A DNA stretch of 64,000 nt from Punica granatum (GCF_007655135.1 NC_045130.1:13020001-13084000); one strand, 5' to 3'. Positions 1 to 12,305 are shown, numbered from the stretch's first letter. Notes: generated by a model from the letters alone, not told the origin. Numbers and translations are program-made.

Positions 1-3000
1 ATAATTTATGAGCTAGAATACGGGGATAAATATGATCTTTTTTATGCAATAAAGCACATGTCAATAACATATAATTTCGAGTAACAGATATATTAGATTA
101 TTTTTAACAATATTGAGCCAAAGGCCCAAAGAAGTAGAAAGAAAAAAAGAAAGATATTACTATAAATTTTTAATTTTTTTTAAGGAGCTTGGTAGAATAT
201 TTAATGCATTTGTTGGGTGTATTAATTGAAGGCATAGTTTGTTTAACTATTTAGATATAGATAGATGTGCCATTTTAGTATTTAGCTCATATATAATTAT
301 GTAAAGATATTCCTGGGAATCTTTTTCGCATCAGTATACAAATAAATGCCAAGAATCTTCACTATTATTTGCATTATTACGTGAACGTATAAATTCTATA
401 TCTAATAATTAAAAACGTGCATTTTTTCATCAAAATATTCTCAAAGTTGTTTGAACGCTACATAGTTATTTGACTAAATTTATATAAAAGCTACAGTGGA
501 GAATATGGAGATGCTATCTTATTTAAAAAAAAATAATGTGATAGAATGTGAGTTTGGGAGGACGAGAGGAAATAACAAAATAAGAAGAGGTTGACAGATG
601 AGAGAAAAGAGAGAGGGACTGAGGGAGAATAATATTAATTGAACAATATTGTTCTCCAACTCCTCCGCTTTATTTTAAATTGTATCATATTTAAATTAAG
701 AATAAGGTGTACTTTCGATTTTTTAACCAATTCCTATAGATAAATTAGTAGTTACAAATCAATTTTTTAATTAAATAATAATGTAAGATATATAGATATA
801 CTAGGTCTTTTGGGCCGTGCATTACACGGGATTTTTACTACAAATATAATTATATTTACCTATTCAAACTTTAATTATTTTCTGTTAAATATCCAAAATT
901 TTCATAAAGAATTTTTATTTTTCTATAATATATATTATCTAATAATAATATCCAAATATTTTAAGAGAGAAGGAGTAGTGATATAACTTTTTAAAAATGA
1001 TCATTTCATTAATTCAGTAAAAAATTAGTATGCCATCAGTTTTGATGATAATTTTATAATTATCATAAATTTTAAGGATATATTAAAATTAAAATATTTC
1101 ACATCTAAATATATTCATACTTATATACTAAAATTATTATTAATTTTATTGATAAACTCTTAATTTACATACATTTATTAATTTAAATATATTTATTATA
1201 TTGTATTCAACTTTATATAATATGTAGATAGATATATGTATATATTAAAATTTTCTTGAATTGAAAAATTAAATGAATAGTTTTTCACTCCACTCCAATT
1301 TCACTAGTGTTCTTACCCCTCGGTCTCTATATCTCTCTGCATATGCGTGTGACCAAGGATGGATTTAGGGGAGTGTACTGGCCGCTCGTCCTTGGATTGA
1401 GAAAAATTATAAAATTTATAGGATATTTTGTTGTGTCATATCATTTTTTTTCACGAAACTATCGAAATTTGCCCCTTGACTTTTTATAATTTTTCTTTTT
1501 TTTTATGCGTACCCTGATATTTGAAAGTTGAACGACTTTAATTGATTCAGTTCGAGTGAGGCCGAACCATAGAGAGTAAAACTATCATAGTATGGATTTT
1601 ATTCATTTACAAGACTCGGATCTAAGACATTCTTTTATGAATAATTTTGGATTTAAGGTCTTATTTAAGGAGAATAAGCGTCAAATCGTTTAGATCATCC
1701 CATATTGATAAATTTACTTTTTTTTTTTGTATTATCTTGCGTTTTGCCCCCTTAGACCAAATTCTTTGATCCTTCCGTGCGTGCGTCTATGTACAACATT
1801 ATAAGAATATCATGTATGTATAGGGCATAAGTTTTACTCAGAGAAAGTTGGCGTTTCTTTCACTATTGCAACTTTCTTCTCCTTAGTGTATTACACAAAA
1901 ATTTCCCTTATATTAAAAATATATTGTATTACACCTTTTTCTGTGACCACCTTTTTTTTGGTGCATTATTGATTACTATAATTATTTTCGACATTTATTT
2001 TTGTACTCGTTATCGAGACAATTTTTAATTATTTTCATCATTTAGTTTCAAATACATGCTCAAAGCATGGACTATAAACTAGCTAGTAGTTATAAATTTT
2101 TGGTGTACTTTTGCGTATCGGGACAATTTGTACCATTTATCTAATAAATTACTATATAGAAAAAGAGTATAGTGGTGTAACTAACTAGCCTAAAAGTAAT
2201 CTTTCCGCCTCATATATGACAACCAATAAATAAGGGATATAATTATAAATGTATATAATTAATTGCCATATTTTCTCTCCAATACTTTCCCACCTTCTAT
2301 TTCTTTCTTTTATCTCCCTCTTTCCTGCCCTTCATATTTAGTCGCACACATCTCTTTTTTTTTCCATTTTTCTTCCATCAATATGTATCTTTTAATTAAT
2401 TTTCAAAATATTAATATTTGTTGATAATCTACTATAGATCTTTTCAATGTTTTTTTCTTTTTAAACCTATTTTGTAAAATTAAATTCATTCATTGGTAAT
2501 TTTTTTCTAAAACGATAGCTAGTCTCAGTCTATTGACTGAACCTGTGTAGACTTTAGCTTGAATTTAACCACGAGGTCATTGATTAGTAATCTTCTGTCA
2601 TACATAGTAATCCTATGCGTGGCGCCGACACACGTCTAAGTGTATTTAGACTAACTTTAATTCCACCTCCACCTATATATAAATTGATGATTAGCATATA
2701 TATGTATCTATATATATATATAAACATAACTTTTAATGTTTTATTTATTACAAAGAAGTTAATTTGTCAGTGACGAAAGAATTTCCAAATATAAATGTAC
2801 TTTACACTTATAATTACAAACATATCTTTTTAATGGATCACTCAATTTCCTTTTCAACATTCATCTTTTATTTTCTATACCAAGGTTCCTTCGAAGTTTA
2901 ATTAGAGAAAATAAATTTGCTAACCCTTAGGCATGCTTGCTCGGTGCCTGTCAAAACACCCTTTTTTTGTTAGATCTATATCATTACATTTGTTCGAATA

Positions 3001-3555
3001 TTGAATTTGCTCCGTCTGTTTTATATATGTTGTTTCAAGATTTAATCTTTGAACTAAGGATAAACTAACTGATGAAACACTGGAATCTTTACGAAAGGAT
3101 TGGTTTAAAACACATGCAACTAGAGGTATATGAATTATGCATTCAAATCTCAATCATTTTGAATCTTAACTTTTGAAATTTCAATATTAAATCTCAGCCA
3201 TTGAATAATGTACGATACATACATTTAAAACAAGTGTATCATTGAATTTTCCTGAAACAAAATGGTGTAAAGGATATATCATTGTTTAGACTACAAGGAA
3301 CTCGACTTATAGATGATTTTTGAGTTTTTGTATTTCGTGTATTGTATACTTTACTTAATGTGTATTATAACCGATGAATTTTATGTGTATTATAACTGTA
3401 TTATAACTAACATTATCTTTACGGTCGATATACGTAATTATATCACTGGTAAACATTAAGTACTTTTGAGATAGAAGTAGATGAACTATAGTATATGCAG
3501 TTGACTAAGCTGTGGAATTTAGTTAGGGGTGTATAGTCGTCCATAAGAAACTTAC
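1..3555. other. AT-rich intergenic DNA, no gene seen
   Basis: Very AT-rich sequence on both strands with only short, compositionally random open frames. A short TA dinucleotide run lies near 2702-2722. I searched the minus strand here for the missing downstream exons of the transporter fragment at 3556-3919 and found no continuation of its coding sequence. No RNA gene or recognisable transposon end was seen. Confidence 0.6.
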
Positions 3556-3919
3556 CCAACAATAGCACTGAAAAATAGGGAACACAATATGCGAAATGTC
3601 AGCTTCGGCCTGCTACTCCTGCAAACCAAAGTACGAAAAGAAATCCCGAATTAGATGGTTTAGTATGCAAAATATAACATGAGCAGAATCATCAGAAGAC
3701 CATGCATGACCAATATATATACCTTTCCCATAAGTAGCCTATTGGAGCCAAAAAGACCGCGGAAATCAAGAGTCGGTAAGTGATAAGGACCAAATGGTTT
3801 ATGCCGTCTTCCAGAACGGTCTTGAGCAGGATGTTCACTACCGCAAAGGCGGAGTCGATTGCAAGCATCATGATGAAGGGTTTCCACTCATCGCAGCCCT
3901 GCTTGATCTCTCCATCCAT
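3556..3919 (-). pseudogene. WAT1-related (EamA/nodulin MtN21-type) transporter, 5' fragment of two exons
   Basis: Exon 1 is 3919-3723 and exon 2 is 3618-3556. Exon 1 starts MDGEIKQGCDEWKPF and continues through a first membrane helix to L-W-E-R at a GT donor. After an AG acceptor, exon 2 supplies RPKLTFRILCSLFFSAIVG and then a GTAAG donor. The exon phases match. The F-A/N-I-L-L-K-T first helix and the E-R..RPKLT loop are typical of plant WAT1/UMAMIT membrane transporters, which are usually about 350-400 aa with ten helices. Here only about two helices are encoded. No exon 3 is visible downstream in about 3.5 kb, so this is probably a truncated copy, although a very long intron running off the window cannot be excluded. 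A TATA-like box lies upstream. Confidence 0.65.
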
Positions 3920-4003
3920 ATTAATTAGGACGACTCAAGACTATGTATGATCTCGGAGAAAAGCCCTCAGCTCCTCTCGCACTCCAGCTTCCACATGCGC
4001 AGT

Positions 4004-4011
4004 CTTTTATA
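4004..4011 (-). promoter_or_regulatory. TATA box of the WAT1-like fragment
   Basis: The minus strand reads TATAAAAG, about 85 bases upstream of the ATG at 3919. That spacing fits a plant core promoter with a short leader. Whether it is still active is unknown, since the gene body appears truncated. Confidence 0.4.
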
Positions 4012-4261
4012 GATTATAAACCGATCGAGTGGGAACAGGAAGGACCTGCAGAATAAGTGGGAACAAAGCAAGATTAAAATTCCGAGCACCACACTAGGTG
4101 CTTTAAGCTACCATCTTCGAGATTAGTTTAATATATTTATTGTTATTCTGTTACCCATTTTCAAAACCCAATTTGTTAGTTTTTGCTTTCTTTAATTTGA
4201 CTGTCAAATACTCTATTTATCATGAGATCTCATATGTCTGATGTAAAAAAAATCCCCCCAA

Positions 4262-4462
4262 TCAATAAGGACTAGTTCAAGCGGTTCGGCACTTGCTCCG
4301 TTTAAGTAAGGTCTCATGTTCGAATCATTGTGAATATAGAAAATTCACGTTGAGAAAGTTTTACCCTTTAGTGGGCCAACTCGGTTATACTGGATTAGTC
4401 AAAACTCAATTGGGCTTTTGGATATCAGTGTTCACGCCAAAAAAAGCAAAAACAAAAACAAA
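4262..4462 (+). mobile_element. SINE-like, tRNA-derived short retroelement
   Basis: An A-box-like motif (TAGTTCAAGCGG, about 4272) is followed about 45 bases later by a B-box-like GTTCGAATC (about 4319). The segment ends in an A-rich tail of A runs broken by C and G (about 4438-4462). Similar imperfect flanks (AAATCCC...) occur on both sides and may be a target-site duplication. This is the architecture of a Pol III-derived SINE. The boundaries are approximate. Confidence 0.4.
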
Positions 4463-6360
4463 TCCCTCAGACACTGACCAATTGTATGTCTTCTTTTAAG
4501 GTTACTTTAGAGCATATATTTACTATATATATATATATGTCTACGATATATATAATAGAGTGCGGGCATATATTGCTTGGCATCTTGATCTATGAGTGGG
4601 AGTGTACTATAGTTGGATCCTCCTTTCGATCTTTTACAGTTATGGCATCTAATGCTCTCCATTTGAACAGGCAAATCCCGGATTCCATAATATTATCCTG
4701 GGGAGGGCTGAGCAAGAACAGTATGTCAAATCTCATACTTTTGTGCATGCGCGTAATAGCGGAGTCGACAAAACTATAGCTTACCATAAAGATATGAATA
4801 AAAAAATAACACCGTGCGATCTGATTCTTTTATTCAAATTTGCACAATAAAACTCCATAACCCACAATCCAAGCAAGCAGCTAGGTTCAGTTTTTACACA
4901 TTGTTTGTCCATGAATATGATCTAATTGATTGGTAAAAGAAACCCGTCTGTGCACACACCTAGACTGGCAGAGATATAACCAATCGAACCAGACCTGGAT
5001 TCGACTAGCTTAGCTATCATTTTTGAAGGAGAGATTGAAACAGAAGGGTCAGTAGCATTGAAGAAATTTTGACCAATGCATGGATACATGTACATTAATT
5101 TGGGTCCCCATGTAAGTAATGAATCAAGATCGTGTCATATAAATCATGGATGATACTTATATATACGTGTGACAAACATGAAGAGATATTTTCAGCTGAA
5201 AAATTCTGAGATAAACTATCCCCATCTTAAGCTTTTTCCTTAAAGTCTCCAAGCGAAAACGAAAGTCACACATAAGCTAAAAGGAACCGTCAGGGAAAAA
5301 GCAATCCAAACGAGCTTTAAAGCTGAACTCAGCTCTTTCATTTATCTACAGTTGTTTCAACTGTTTAATTAGCAGAAAATTGAGAAAGGCCGGGGGAGAC
5401 ATCGAATCAGAAAAAGGATTTGATGCTCCCTTCATAAAGAGATATATAGTAGGGCAAAAGTTGTGAGATACTAAATTCACAATCAACTTGACATCCACAT
5501 GGAATATTCAGCAGGCCTCCAGTCCAATAATTAGATAGCTAGCTATACCTCTTTTGCTGCTGATCTTACAGAGTGAATCTAGCTGTAATGTGTTGCTTGA
5601 CATGACTTGACTATTGCATTTCTTCACTCAAAAGACGGTTCCTTATGCATGATATACCCGAGGTTTGTTCTTCGCCAATTTGATCGATGCTCTTGACTCT
5701 TGAGGATGACGAATGAGATATATAGAATGACAGTGCTCAAACTTTCCTGATATGGATTTTTATAGTTCCTGTTGTCGATTAAACTTGGAGAGATAGATCA
5801 GAGATAAAGCTGGAACCAAATTTGAAGACAGGGTCGGTGAAGAACTTCGAACAACTCAGAGTGGGTGATGGAAGAGACAAACTCGGACTTCAAAACTTAG
5901 TTGTGGAAGAAGAACTTCGAAGTTGATTGGAGAAGAAGTCGGTGATGATAATCCTCTACGAATGATGAAGCCTCAAGGCGCGCGTCACTCTTTCTAAAGA
6001 CAGTCATTTACCCTACACAAAAGTTGCTAGAGGGTTGAATAACAAGTCTCTCTATGGACACCACAAGCTTATGAATTCTTTAACTAGCAAACTCGAATAA
6101 TTCCCTAATACTGTCTCTTGGTTTTTCTATCATTCTTTCAAATTATTCGACAAGAATTATTGCACCAAAACATGCCCTTAATTATTTGTAATCAATGGGC
6201 ACAAACTAAAGAGATGTTTATCTTCGTAACCTATTCTTTTGTTAGGGACATGTCCCATGAACCAAAACTTTTCATAATCAACATTTTCGAACATAATTCA
6301 AGAATTATGCCTCATGGAACTCTCTAAGTCATGATTTCATTAAAGCTCCCATAAATTTTT
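4463..6360. other. Intergenic DNA, nothing recognised
   Basis: No open frame here has a recognisable protein family. There is a short TA-rich stretch near 4525-4560, and otherwise no clear repeat ends or RNA genes. The right part, from about 6060, may already belong to the degraded LINE that becomes recognisable at 6361, because a LINE-length stretch upstream of its reverse transcriptase would be expected. Confidence 0.4.
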
Positions 6361-6726
6361 TCATCAGCGGCAAGTTGCTTAAACATGTCAATAACACATG
6401 TATCCCTTTGGTTCCTAAAGTCCCAAATCCCTCTAAGATGGTTGAGTTTAGACCTATCTCTTGCTGTGGTCTATAAATGCATTTATAAGGCCCCGTTTGA
6501 ATTGTTAAACTAATTTTAGAAAAGGGATATAAGAGAGGATATTACTCCCAGATGTGCTATTAAGGCTGATGTTATGAAAGCCTTTGATTCAGTGAGTTGG
6601 GAGTTCATTCTCAATGTTCTTACAGCAGTTGAGGTACCTGATCAGTTTGTTAGTTGGGTTAACATCAGTGGACCTAGTTTCTCTATAAATGTAAATGGAG
6701 GTACAGAGGGGTACTTTAGAGGATCT
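6361..6726 (+). pseudogene. LINE (non-LTR retrotransposon) reverse transcriptase fragment, left part
   Basis: The reading at about 6370-6470 contains the RT N-terminal motif VPKVPNPSKMVEFRPISCC. After an internal deletion, 6540-6726 contains TPRCAIKADVMKAFDSVSW, which is RT motif A with the catalytic-type D. These are hallmarks of plant L1-like ORF2 proteins. The same family occurs at 36956-39020 on the other strand, where the matching motif is TPRCAIKIDLMKAFDSLSW. The frame is interrupted at 6726 by a MITE and resumes at 8457. A degenerate, non-functional copy. Confidence 0.8.
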
Positions 6727-6728
6727 AA

Positions 6729-8455
6729 CGTGGCGTTTGGTTTGTGGGATAAGAATTGAAGGAGTTTAGAATAAGAAGGGAATTGGAATTAGATGGGATT
6801 AGAATTGAAATTGAGGTTTTTTTTTTTTTGGTTGGACCTCAGAATAGATAAGGGATGGGATAAAGTTATAAATCAAAAGACTAAATTGCCGCCTTTTAAT
6901 ATAAATTTTAAATTAATCTTTTTTTAATTATTTTTCTGAAGACACTTGTCTTCGACACACAGTACAGTAGCAACCTACACATTATGGTAGCCAACATTTT
7001 TTGCCGTCGCCGCCAGCCAACCACCACCCCCAAGCCTCTGAGAGACCTCTCCCAATAGGTCTTGACACAGGGAGGGCAGATTTGGCCTTGCCGTGGTCAG
7101 ATTTCCCGTCAAACATGGGATTCCAGCGTCGGGTGGGTCAACACATTCCCTAGACCTATGAGCTTTACTTACACGAAACTCACTTTGATCTCGGAGACCT
7201 CACAATAGCCTTGGGACCACCTCACAAATCCCGTCGATGTTGAGCCTACTGGGCTCGGGGAGCTGTGGCTCCCTGATGGATTTTAGGTCACGAATTCCTA
7301 CACCCATTTCTTACCGACGATGGGAGATATGGCCGATAAAAGGTCAGAGTTGGCCTCTCCACGCTGGGTTGCCTGAAAGATGTTGGTCAGAGGATCTGAG
7401 GTGGATCGACCGGCGATGACGGCAAGGAATACAACTATGAAGGAGGAGGACCACAGCGAGTGGAGACAAGGGATAAGGGCAATCATTTGAAAATTTGAAG
7501 ATAAATGAAGTATGGATGGCAATGGGTTTATGTAAACGGGTATTTCAGCCGTCCAAAAACCCTAATGGGTGCTTAATGGATTTTACCCATTAAGTCATAG
7601 GAATGGTATAGGGATAGGATTTGAGAAGGGTGATTTTACCTCAAAACCTGTTTCAAACCATTAAACATAAATTTATTAAATTACCCTCTATATTACTCAT
7701 ATTTACAAAACAACATTTATTATTCTCTTTTGTTTCCCTTTATTATAATTCAAATTTCTAGTATTTATAATACTTGTTTAGTGTTATGAACTTGAAAGTA
7801 TTGTAGTTTATTATTTTTGAACATATTATGAACTTATAAATGTTGTAGTTTGTTTTTCTCGAACATGTTATGAACTTATAAGTGTTGTAGCTTACTTTCT
7901 TTCGTATAATTATTTGTCTGGAATTTATATTCTGTATTTTTTCTTTCGTATAATTATTTGTCTGGAATTTATATTTTGTATTTGAATACTTTTTGTTATA
8001 TCAAACCATTTTCTATAAATCAGATGTTATATAAATTCATACAAACTTTTCTCGCAAATTTATTAACGGGCGAAAAATGGGTTCCCGGTAGGTTTTCGTT
8101 AAATTAGTTAGATGTGTTTGGGAATTTTCTTTTAAAATTTTAATGGGTTTGGAAATGGATTAAGATTAATTTTTCTTAATTGGTATGGGTATGGGATGAA
8201 TAGCCATCTCAAATCCTTCCCAATGCCATCCCTAAAGTGAAGGGCATTTTCGATAATTCGCAGAAGGACCCCAAATAGAATTCATAATCCGAGCTGGGAG
8301 CCCGGATTTTCAAATCAGCATGGGGTCGGATTTTGGCCTGAATCGGACTTGCCATTCCGAGCCCAAAAATACAGAAAAACATGGGAATTGCAAATCTGAC
8401 CGAATTGGGCGGGATGTGGGATTTGCAATTCTCATCCGTCCAACCAAACGGGTTG
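6729..8455. mobile_element. PIF/Harbinger (Tourist)-type non-autonomous element nested in a LINE
   Basis: The ends are imperfect inverted repeats of about 30 bp. The left end contains GCGTTTGGTTTGTGGGATAA and the reverse complement of the right end contains CCGTTTGGTTGGACGGATGA, both followed by GAATTG. The flanks are TAA on both sides (6726-6728 and 8456-8458), the usual Tourist/Harbinger target-site duplication. Removing the element plus one TAA rejoins the LINE reading frame exactly. No transposase is visible in the 1.73 kb. The interior carries a GC-rich segment (about 6950-7500) and a minisatellite (about 7800-7985). Confidence 0.75.
7800..7985. repeat. Short tandem duplications (about 42-44 bp units)
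   Basis: A unit with TTGAACATATTATGAACTTA is repeated with small changes at about 7818-7890. Next to it, a 44-base unit containing CTTTCGTATAATTATTTGTC occurs twice almost perfectly (starting about 7899 and 7943). Both lie inside the MITE. Confidence 0.7.
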
Positions 8456-9268
8456 TAAGGGGTTGAGACAGGGAATCCCCTTTCTCCATATCTTTTTATA
8501 ATGGCAGTTTCGCTTCTGTCTATGCTCCTGAACAAGGCTGCTGAAGAAGGCAAAATTGCTTATCACCCTATAATTGTAGGAAGATAAAGCTCACTCATCT
8601 CGGGTTTGCTGATGATCTCTTAATATTTCTAAAAGGAGAGACTGATTCTTTCAAGAATACTATGGAGATTTTTGACAGGTTCTACAAGATGTCAGGGCTC
8701 AAATTTAATCCAGCCAGAACATAGATTTTCTGTGGTGGCATTGGAAGGGAGATGGTTCATGAAATGCTGCAGATCAGTAAGTTTAAAAGGGCTCTTTACC
8801 TGTACGATATTTGGGAGTACTACTGATTCCTGGAAGGCTTACTGACAAAGATTGTAGGCTACTCATTGAGAAGATAACGTAAATAATTGATAGTTGGTTA
8901 TCAAAGAAGCTGTCATATGCTGGGAGACTTCAATTGATCCAGTCCGTTATCCATGCCCTTGTCAATTTTCAGAGCAATGCTTTTGTTTTGCCCAAGAAGG
9001 TGATTAGGGCTGGGGAGCGAAGGTGCAAGACTTTTCTGTGGAAAGGGAAGGTAGGTGATGCTAAGGGGGCCAGTGTGAAATGGGACTTTGTTTGATTACC
9101 AAGGAAGGAGGGAGGGCTGGGTGTTAAAGAGCTCAGCTCTTGGAACTAAGCTTGCAATTTAAAGTTGATTTGGCTTCTAATTAGTTGGGCTGGCTCCATT
9201 TGGATTGCTTAGATAAATGAGTACATAATCAAAGGTAAGAGTTTATGGAGTCTAAAAACCCCTTCTTA
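8456..9268 (+). pseudogene. LINE reverse transcriptase, right part of the copy split by the MITE
   Basis: The reading resumes with G-L-R-Q-G-I-P-F-S-P-Y-L-F and then, after a small frameshift near 8580, HLGFADDLLIF. These are RT motif B and the F/Y-A-D-D motif C. It goes on to the thumb region and the W-S-L-K-T-P segment near 9255, with several stops and frameshifts (for example near 8723 and 8823). The order and motifs match the LINE at 36956-39020. Interrupted at about 9269 by another LINE fragment in reverse orientation. Confidence 0.8.
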
Positions 9269-9990
9269 TTTTTTTTAATTGTGGGGTCGAGGCCCAATTG
9301 CATTAAAATAAATTATGAAATACAAAGTCCGAGCATGGTGACCCCTATAACATCGCTAAACAATAGGAAATCAAGCCTTGCGATAGTGTATAATTAGCAA
9401 GCCAGTCCATACATGCGTTGCTCTCCCGTTACGTGTGTCAAACCAATACTGTCCACGGTCGATTAATAAGAGCTCTGATGTCTCGGCAAAGGCCTTCATT
9501 CCAGCCGTGCATCACTTGAGATGAAGAGAGTCAGTTAGCAATTACCTCGGAGTCTACTTCGGGGACAATCCTTCTAGCTCCTGACTCCCAAGCCAAAGCT
9601 AATCATGTCCTTACTCCCCACATATCTGCTGCGATTGCAGAAGCAATTCCAATATTCTGGACAAAGCCTCCAATCCACCTCCCCCGGTCATCTCTTAGCA
9701 ATCCACCTGCACTTGCCATGCCTGGAGAGCCCTTCGCAGCTCCATCGGTGTTGAGTTTCAGCCACCCTGAGTCCGGCGGGATCCAACCAATATTCCTCAT
9801 AGTTCTATTGCTCGACGAATAAGAATGACTATTGTTCGAACAAATGTGAGCAAATTCAGATGCCTTCCTTAATATCAAACCTGCTCCCTCAGCTGGACGA
9901 TGAGATAGAGGATGGACAACTAACTAATTTGCTTTGATAATCGACACTCCAACTGCCCCCTCATTAAGAGCATGAATGGTAAGAGGTTGG
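9269..9990 (-). pseudogene. Reverse-oriented LINE 3' end with RNase H domain
   Basis: On the minus strand 9878-9603 reads an RVT_3-type RNase H domain: GWIPPDSGWLKLNTDGAAKG followed by LLRDDRGRWIGGF. This holds the first catalytic D in the N-T-D-G-A motif. After a stop/frameshift it continues with E-V-D-S-E, H-G-W-N-E and a degraded R-E-S-N-A-C-M-D-W-L-A segment. The element ends in an A run (T8 on the plus strand at about 9270). Similar short sequences at the two borders (CCCTTCTTAT and CCCTTTATA) look like a target-site duplication. It is a 5'-truncated insertion in the plus-strand LINE. Confidence 0.7.
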
Positions 9991-10117
9991 GCATCCCTTT
10001 ATACTCTACTGTAGCTGAAGTTCTAAATTGAAAAAGATGGTTGCAGAGGAATTGCAAGGATGTGCGCAGACTGGAGATCCAAACCATAATCACTGGTACT
10101 CATTTGTTAAATATGTA
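9991..10117 (+). pseudogene. Tail of the plus-strand LINE after the nested insertion
   Basis: The sequence resembles the continuation of the same LINE family (the C-S-W-N-W-R-K-L segment of the copy at 36956-39020), now heavily mutated. It ends where the fold-back element at about 10118 begins. Weak by itself; supported by its position. Confidence 0.35.
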
Positions 10118-10955
10118 ACGATGTTATACAAACCATCAATTTTGAGCTAACAATGTCAATAATTGCTGATCTCTTACGGCTATTGACATGTTGTTTACAT
10201 GGCTCATGCATGGCGTTGAGATGTCATTTTTAAATTAAAAATAAATAACATAAAATACAAAACGAAATGAAATCACAATAAATACAAATAATAAAAATAA
10301 AATAAGTACAAAACTTAAAAATAAAAATGAAAAATATTGTAAACATTAAAAAAAAACTATAAATATAAAAAAATATAATTGAAATTAAAAATAAAATAAA
10401 ACAAATAAAAACAAAGTAACTAAACTTAAAATACAAAATATAATAAAATGAATATAAAAAATTAAATTAATTCTAAAAATTAAAATCAAATAAAAAAGTC
10501 TGAAATTATTTATCTCACTTTTAATTTTATATTTTATATTTTACTTTAATTTTTAAATTTTGTATTTTTGTATTTATTTATTTTTATTATAATATAATTA
10601 AAATTATTTATTTTTAATATTCTAATTTTATTTATTTCTTTTTATGTTTTTAAAATTAAATTTATTTTTAGTATTTACCTTTAATTTCATTATTACTATT
10701 ATTGTTTGTTGATTTAAAATTTTAAAATATTCTTCTCTTTTTTTTAAGTTTTGTATTTATTTTATTATTATTATTATTATTTGTTTTGATATCACTTCAT
10801 TTTTTTATTATATTTATTTATTGTTTAATTTAAAGATGGCATGTCACCGTCACGCAAGAGTCACGTAAACAATTCTTAACACTTCAGCAGCTACGAAGGA
10901 GCCATGACACAAATACTAATACTGTTAGCCCAAAATTGACTTTTTTTTATAGCAT
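10118..10955. mobile_element. Large AT-rich fold-back (long inverted repeat) element
   Basis: The two halves are inverted copies. The left end, with TCAATTTTGAGCTAACAA, pairs with the right end GTTAGCCCAAAATTGAC. Further in, GTTTACATGGCTCATGCATG pairs with a diverged copy around 10840-10870. The middle is A-rich in the left half and T-rich in the right half, so the whole of roughly 0.8 kb could form a long hairpin. No coding sequence is present. Similar to fold-back MITEs; the superfamily is not assigned because the target duplication is not clear. Confidence 0.6.
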
Positions 10956-11186
10956 TGATATAGCTTTAAAAAGAAATTTGTATTTTATTATTACTATTCT
11001 TAGTTTTTGTTCCAAAAAGTTACATTTGTAAAAAGTTTTGCGCCAATTATTTAATTTATGTGTAAATTACACTTTCCTTTCTTGAGATTTTCTCAATATC
11101 ACTTGGTCTCATTTTAGGAAAACTTGACACTCTCCCCTATTTGACTATGTTGACTAATACCTCTAGCAAATTCCGTGGGACTTTTT

Positions 11187-11845
11187 GTTAACTTTTATAA
11201 TCATTTTAGGTTTTCAAAAAAGAAAATTAATAATAATTATAATAATAATAGCAGCAGCAACAACAACAATAACAACAACAATAATAATAATATAACCAAA
11301 ATATTCTAATAGTATTTTAGGTTTCGATCAAAGAAGGTGTTGGGAGCCTTGTCAGTGACAACCATCTCCTCATGATTGGCATGCCTTCTTTCTCTTTCTT
11401 TTATTTATTATTTTCACTTATTAAAATTCTAAAAAAATTAAAACTGAAAAATAAAAATTTATCATAATATTCACCAAAATATTCTAACTCTGGTTGGTGG
11501 CTATGTTTGTCAGTGGCCACCACCACCCTCATCGAGGCCCACAACTTCTTTGTCTCATTAGCGACAACCATTCCCTCATGACTATCGTGCCTTCTCTATC
11601 TTGTATATGTTATGTTTATTATTTTTATAACTGTTATTTTTTAAAACTTTGAAGTTAAAAAAATAATGAGAATATTCACCAAAATATTCTAACTTTGGTC
11701 GGTGACCTCCACTCCCCTTGGCAAGGTCCATAGTTTCTTTGTCTTTTTTTGCTGTTGATTGTTGTTGTTGTTGTTGTTGTTGCTGCTGCTGTTATTTTTG
11801 TTGTTATTGTATTTAAAAAAGTTCAATTAACAAAATATTTTATAC
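11187..11845. repeat. Trinucleotide-bounded repeat with a ~206-bp internal tandem duplication
   Basis: The left side holds AAT/AGC/AAC trinucleotide runs (about 11231-11291). The right side holds the mirror-image GTT/GCT runs (about 11757-11810), suggesting inverted arms. Between them a unit of about 206 bp is repeated: GACAACCAT...CTCATGA occurs at about 11357 and 11563, and TTCACCAAAATATTCTAACT at about 11470 and 11675. Non-coding; possibly a degenerate fold-back MITE. Confidence 0.5.
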
Positions 11846-12305
11846 AGTATGTGATCTTGTGTACCATGATATTATACTTTTTTTTTTGTATTTTTGAATA
11901 TGAGAAATTTATTTTTAGCCACAAATATTTCAATCACGTCATGAATTTATTAGGCCGAAAGCTTGACCGGTTCAATTAACCGGTCCTGCTAGTTGAACCG
12001 GACAGCAAATTTATTAAAAAAAAAAGAGTGTCTGTCAGAAGAAGAAGTTGGAGGAGGAGAAGGGGGTTGCTAGCTCAGATGTCGGCCTCCACTACTGCTA
12101 GAATTTGAGGGTTTTTCGACTGGACATTCCATCTTAATACTATTAGTACGGACGGGGTACCAACAAATTTTCAAAGGACAAATGCCTGTCAATGGGTTTG
12201 CGATGGATTTCCGTCGCAAAAGCCGAAAATTTAAAAACAAAATTATTGGCCAGGGGCCTATTAGTGCACGACGCTTCGTCGTCGTCCATGAGGCACACAT
12301 GCACC

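Noticed and set aside
4317..4328. GTTCGAATC as part of a tRNA gene
   Set aside because: No cloverleaf can be folded around it by eye; the context and A-rich tail fit a SINE better.
7800..7985. Tandem repeats considered as a CRISPR array
   Set aside because: Units are contiguous without unique spacers, and this is a plant genome; it is a minisatellite.
10230..10436. 68-aa Phe/Ile-rich open frame on the minus strand
   Set aside because: Translation of A-rich low-complexity sequence in the fold-back arm.
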